From the NCBI GenBank assembly GCA_005880175.1, contig VBJR01000233.1, forward strand, positions 1-18,037: a DNA stretch of 18,037 nt, given 5' to 3'. Positions 15,716 to 18,037 of this stretch are shown here, piece after piece (within the stretch, counting starts at the first letter, position 1; each line of letters opens with the position of its first letter). Made by a program: the position numbers and the translations under genes. A model generated the notes under the pieces. It had not been told where the DNA came from and ran no database searches. It was given only the letters and a program-made list of their open reading frames with translations. This stretch comes from Chloroflexota bacterium. Lineage in GTDB: Bacteria > Chloroflexota > Dormibacteria > Dormibacterales > Dormibacteraceae.

Positions 15716-15738
15716 CGCGAACTCAGCGGAGTCCTCAT
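15712..15738 (-). CDS. Possible 8-residue leader peptide at the head of the export operon
   Basis: ATG at 15738 opens an ORF encoding MRTPLSSR, whose TGA (15714-15712) overlaps the ATG of the first glycosyltransferase (15715-15713) as ATGA. The ATG comes 11 nt after a TAGAAT box, so the mRNA would start a few bases before it. The geometry equals that of the leader ORF at 3480-3521: same distance to the -10 box and same 4-nt overlap with a glycosyltransferase start. No codon bias suggests attenuation. Translational coupling is inferred, not shown. Confidence 0.45.
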   Translation of the reverse strand: MRTPLSSR

Positions 15739-15748
15739 GGCCGTGGCG

Positions 15749-15754
15749 ATTCTA
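15749..15754 (-). promoter_or_regulatory. Candidate -10 box of the polysaccharide export operon
   Basis: Minus-strand TAGAAT ends 11 nt before the ATG of the leader ORF and 34 nt before the ATG of the first glycosyltransferase. The stretch where a -35 would lie (about 15771-15778) is inside the terminator hairpin of the upstream bc-complex operon and holds no TTGACA-like sequence. Confidence 0.5.
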
Positions 15755-15764
15755 CCTAGACGAC

Positions 15765-15799
15765 AACGCGGGACGCGCTCGACCAGCGCGTCCCGCGTT
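15765..15799 (-). terminator. Strong hairpin after the bc-complex operon
   Basis: AACGCGGGACGCGCT (15765-15779) and its exact complement AGCGCGTCCCGCGTT (15785-15799) form a perfect 15-bp stem with a 5-nt loop, 31 nt after the stop of the subunit-IV-type gene. On the minus strand it is followed by TTGTCGTCT, a poor T-tract, so termination may be partial. It separates the respiratory operon from the polysaccharide operon on the same strand. Confidence 0.75.
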
Positions 15800-15829
15800 A
15801 CCGGAGCCGGTTCGTGTGGCGACTGACGA

Positions 15830-16513
15830 CTAGCCGCCGGTGATGTTGCCGAGCGTGACTCCGCTGAGCGCCCAGAACGTCAGGAAGACGATGAATCCCC
15901 AGAACAGGATCCACAGAGTTCCCGTGACCACGTTGCGACCGGGAACCGGCCACTGCGCCCAGTGCAGGCGGGCGGCGAGCCGGCGTCCGCCGATCGCGTC
16001 GATGAACGGCCACAGCAGGATGACCACGATGATGATCGGCGGCACCACGAGCGACATGATCAGCTCGGGTCCCAGCTTCAGCATCTGGAACAGCCACAGG
16101 AAGTACCAGTCGGGCCGGGGCAGCACGACCGCCCGCGGGTCCGCTGACTGCTCGAGCTGCATGTTCTGTGCGACGAACAGCGAGAGCAGGCCGACCGCGA
16201 CCACCATCGCGACCATGATCACCGGGTACGGCCAGAAGTGGTCCGGGAAGAACGGGTGCGTCTCGTCCTCGGGCAGCTCCTCGGCCATGTGGTGGCCGGC
16301 GGAGCCCAGCAGCATCGGGAACGAAGCGAGCCCGACCAGGATCGGATACAGGATGTGGTCCGGCCCGATCGGCATGCGCTTGTACTGCGGCTCGAGGGCC
16401 ATGCCCTCGTCTTCCTTCGGCGGCAGGACGGGCACCGCGGTCGTGGCCGCGCCGGGGCCCTCGCGCAGGTAGCCGTCCCACTGCGTCGTCAGGATGCCGG
16501 GATCCTCGCTCAT
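15830..16513 (-). CDS. Cytochrome b C-terminal subunit (subunit-IV type) of the bc complex
   Basis: Quinol-oxidising half of cytochrome b in the cytoplasmic-membrane menaquinol:cytochrome c oxidoreductase. There are 227 residues. A soluble N-terminal extension (1-50, with Pro/Lys/Glu) is followed by three membrane segments (about 50-75, 95-118, 150-172) and a fourth at 197-220. The Qo-site motif is PDWYFLWLFQMLKLGPE (134-150), with D in place of the E of PEWY. The PDWY form is common in menaquinone-using lineages. Separate coding from the b-heme subunit is the b6f-like split arrangement. GGGAGCGA stands about 5 bases before the ATG at 16513. It follows the cytochrome b6-type gene by 12 nt and ends the operon at a strong hairpin. 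The naming differs by organism (petD, qcrC), so no symbol is given. Confidence 0.93.
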   Translation of the reverse strand: MSEDPGILTTQWDGYLREGPGAATTAVPVLPPKEDEGMALEPQYKRMPIGPDHILYPILVGLASFPMLLGSAGHHMAEELPEDETHPFFPDHFWPYPVIMVAMVVAVGLLSLFVAQNMQLEQSADPRAVVLPRPDWYFLWLFQMLKLGPELIMSLVVPPIIIVVILLWPFIDAIGGRRLAARLHWAQWPVPGRNVVTGTLWILFWGFIVFLTFWALSGVTLGNITGG

Positions 16514-16525
16514 CTCATTCGCTCC

Positions 16526-17221
16526 CTACAGCGGCTCCGAGATGCCCTGCGCGCGGATCATCCGGAAGTGGATGTACATCAGCAGCACGATCAGCGCGGG
16601 CAGGATGAAGACGTGGATCGTGAAGAACCGCTGCAATGTGTTCGGGCCCAATGTGGGCCCGCCCTGCAGCAGGTTCTCGATCAACGGCCCCAGGATCGGG
16701 GCCGAACCTCCAATTTTGATCGTGACCGACGTCGCCCAGTACGCCTTGGTGTCCCAGGGCAGCAGGTACCCCGTCAGCGAGAAGAGCAGGACGATCAGCA
16801 GCATGATGACGCCGACCATCCAGTTCAGCTCGCGCGGGGCCCGGTACGAGCCCGTCCAGAACACGCGGGCCATGTGCATGACGATCATCACGACCAGCAG
16901 GTTGGCCGACCAGAAGTGGACGCCCCGGATCAGCCAGCCCAGGTAGACCTGGTTCATGATCACGTCCTTCACGCTCGTGTACGCCGGGGCCGGGTTGCCG
17001 GCCGCGTCGGGCACGTAGTAGAAGGCGAGGAAGATGCCGGTCAGCAGCTGGAACGCGATCAGGATGAAGACCATCCCGCCGAAGCAGTAGTAGAACGCGT
17101 TCGCGTAGTTGGGCACGCGCTGGTACATCGCCTCGTCCACGGCCTTCGTGAACGGGAAGCGCTCGTCCAGCCAGTTGACGACGGCGACCTGGATCTGCCT
17201 GGGGTGAGGAACGATGGCCAT
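16526..17221 (-). CDS. Cytochrome b6-type subunit of the bc complex
   Basis: Diheme membrane subunit that carries electrons across the bilayer. There are 231 residues with four membrane segments (about 46-68, 102-122, 134-155, 199-221). Heme ligands are H102 and H116 in helix B and H203 and H218 in helix D. The latter pair is separated by 14 residues, as in cytochrome b6, not 13 as in mitochondrial-type cytochrome b. C46 in FYYCFGG matches the cysteine that binds the extra heme c (ci/cn) in b6f and related Gram-positive complexes. LLPWDTKAYWA (153-163) is typical of the Qo region. ATG at 17221 shares one base with the Rieske stop (TGATG). It is the second gene of the operon. Confidence 0.95.
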   Translation of the reverse strand: MAIVPHPRQIQVAVVNWLDERFPFTKAVDEAMYQRVPNYANAFYYCFGGMVFILIAFQLLTGIFLAFYYVPDAAGNPAPAYTSVKDVIMNQVYLGWLIRGVHFWSANLLVVMIVMHMARVFWTGSYRAPRELNWMVGVIMLLIVLLFSLTGYLLPWDTKAYWATSVTIKIGGSAPILGPLIENLLQGGPTLGPNTLQRFFTIHVFILPALIVLLMYIHFRMIRAQGISEPL

Positions 17222-17675
17222 CAGCCGATCCCCTTCAGCGTGTACGCGGTGACGACGATCTGGTTCGGGCTCGCTCCCTGCTTCCACGTGAGATTGGAGA
17301 GCGGGAAGGCGGCCGGGCCGTGGGCGACGTCGCCGTCGATGGTGAACCGGGAGCCGTGGCACGGGCACTCGAACAGCTTGTCCGCGGGCGTCCAGGCGAT
17401 CGAGCACCCGAGGTGCGAGCAGTTGATCGCGAAGACGTTGACCTTGCCGGAGGCGTCCTTGGCCACGTAGCCGCCGAACGCCACCTTGCCGGGGGCGTTG
17501 CGTCCTTGGTGGTGGTCTGGCCCTGGGGCGGGTAGATGAAGACCAGGAGCGGCGCGATGATCGCGACGCCGGTGGCGGTGAGCAGCCCGGCGAGGTACCA
17601 GACGATGAAGTTGCGCCTGGTGACCGGGCGGCTCGGCCCGGCGGCGTCAGAGCGGGGTGTGACTTCGCTTGAGAT
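17221..17675 (-). pseudogene. Rieske iron-sulfur protein with apparent single-base frameshift
   Basis: High-potential 2Fe-2S subunit passing electrons from quinol to cytochrome c. The N-terminal part reads SSEVTPRSDAAGPSRP, then a Tat-like VTRRNFIVW and a hydrophobic helix to IYPPQGQTTTKDATPP. The cluster-binding part reads KVAFGGYVAKDA, NCSHLGC and CPCHGSRFTIDGD, with all four ligands and the disulphide cysteines. The two parts lie in different frames: the span is 455 nt, one short of 152 codons. Adding one G to the G5 run at 17491-17495 (plus strand) joins them as TPPGKVAFGG. The open frame upstream ends at a TAG with no ATG, GTG or TTG after it. ATC at 17675, with GGGAG nine bases before it, is the best-placed start. 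Sequencing error at the homopolymer is the simplest cause, since both partner subunits look intact. Confidence 0.82.
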
Positions 17676-17713
17676 GGCTCTCTACTCCCTGCAGGTACTC
17701 GACTACGGGCCGA

Positions 17714-17719
17714 AATCTA
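17714..17719 (-). promoter_or_regulatory. Candidate -10 box of the bc-complex operon
   Basis: Minus-strand TAGATT, 39 nt before the proposed Rieske start at 17675, would give a leader of about 30 nt containing GGGAG. No -35 hexamer is recognisable. Unlike most other boxes in the window it implies a leadered transcript. Confidence 0.4.
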
Positions 17720-17811
17720 CCACAGCACGCGACCCGACCCGGGCCGTCCGGGATGGGTGGTTTCACTCATGGAAGGGTTCCCTGGAGAGGCCGGCGGCTG
17801 CCGGCAGGCGG

Positions 17812-17817
17812 TACGAT
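17812..17817 (+). promoter_or_regulatory. Candidate -10 box for the flippase gene
   Basis: TACGAT ends 10 nt before the TTG at 17827. The spacing equals that at 9035-9050 and argues for a leaderless start. No Shine-Dalgarno sequence stands before the TTG. Confidence 0.4.
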
Positions 17818-17826
17818 TGGCCGGGC

Positions 17827-18037
17827 TTGCAACAGGTTCCAGCCGACGGCGCGCCCCCGGCCCGGGAAGCGTCGGGCACGGGCTCCCGCACGGTCCACAA
17901 CACGGTCCTCATCCTCGCGGCCCGGGTCGTGTCCCGGGTCGTCGCGCTCGCGTCCTACGCCGTCCTGATCCGGCAGCTCCATCCGAACGGTCTGGGCACC
18001 TTCCAGGACGTGGTCAACCAGGCCGCGCTCGCGACCG
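17827..18037 (+). CDS. Wzx/MATE-like polysaccharide flippase, N-terminal part (runs off right edge)
   Basis: Likely moves a lipid-linked oligosaccharide across the cytoplasmic membrane. Only 70 residues are visible. A hydrophilic start of about 23 residues is followed by TVHNTVLILAARVVSRVVAL (22-41), then ASYAVLIRQLHPNGLGTFQD (42-61). This is the first helix and the following loop typical of the polysaccharide-transporter (Wzx, MATE-superfamily) proteins, whose full length is about 420-500. TTG at 17827 is chosen because a -10-like box lies 10 nt upstream and no other ATG, GTG or TTG in this frame was found between the box and the first helix. It is divergent from the bc-complex operon. Family call is good from the visible part; substrate unknown. 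Confidence 0.75.
   Translation, partial: MQQVPADGAPPAREASGTGSRTVHNTVLILAARVVSRVVALASYAVLIRQLHPNGLGTFQDVVNQAALAT

Noticed and set aside
17669..17968. Plus-strand ORF of 99 codons before the flippase
   Set aside because: It lies in a different frame from the flippase helix, is Arg/Pro/Ser-rich, and overlaps the flippase start. The TTG at 17827 with its -10-like box fits better.
1..18037. tRNA, rRNA, CRISPR or insertion-sequence content
   Set aside because: No cloverleaf with a GGTTCGA-type arm, no regular repeats with spacers, no transposase motifs and no terminal inverted repeats were found on reading either strand.

Overview
The window is a compact, very GC-rich (about 70%) bacterial segment. 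It holds the end of a cell-surface polysaccharide locus and an adjoining respiratory bc-complex operon. Several features fit a Gram-positive, high-GC lineage. Cytochrome b is split into a b6-type half and a subunit-IV-type half. The Qo motif is PDWY, which suggests menaquinone. Start codons are often GTG or TTG, and TAnnnT boxes sit directly before them, as in leaderless transcription. An actinobacterial-type organism, perhaps Thermoleophilia, is my inference; no marker gene here proves it.

Layout: (1) 2-874, minus, GDP-mannose 4,6-dehydratase running off the left edge. (2) 907-2577, plus, multi-pass GT-C-like membrane protein, divergent from the first. (3) 2606-3433, minus, dolichol-phosphate-mannose-synthase-like GT2. 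(4) 3518-6602, plus, a GT2-GT4 fusion broken by an internal deletion, then an FkbM-type methyltransferase. (5) 6548-8909, minus, a coiled-coil SAM methyltransferase and a polytopic membrane protein. (6) 9050-9760, plus, a paralogue of that methyltransferase with its SAM motif eroded. (7) 9816-15738, minus, one operon of two GT4 glycosyltransferases, a Wzm-like ABC permease, a Wzt-like ATPase with C-terminal glycan-binding-type domain, and an FkbM-like methyltransferase with a C-terminal beta-sandwich. (8) 15830-17675, minus, Rieske protein (apparently frameshifted), cytochrome b6-type subunit and subunit-IV-type subunit. (9) 17827 to the right edge, plus, start of a Wzx/MATE-like polysaccharide flippase.

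The genes outline a pathway. GDP-mannose is converted towards deoxyhexose donors, GT2 and GT4 enzymes assemble a lipid-linked glycan, and methyltransferases decorate or cap it. Export would use either a Wzm/Wzt ABC transporter or a flippase, and polytopic GT-C-like proteins may add sugars on the outer face.

The most notable regulatory feature occurs twice, at 3480-3521 and 15712-15738. A very short ORF begins 11 nt after a -10-like box, and its stop codon overlaps the start codon of the first glycosyltransferase of the transcript by 4 nt (GTGA or ATGA). In the minus-strand operon all four later junctions use the same 4-nt overlap. Two genes (GT2-GT4 and Rieske) look broken, and assembly or sequencing error must be excluded for both. 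Intergenic stretches are all shorter than 300 bases. No tRNA, rRNA, CRISPR array or mobile element was recognised.
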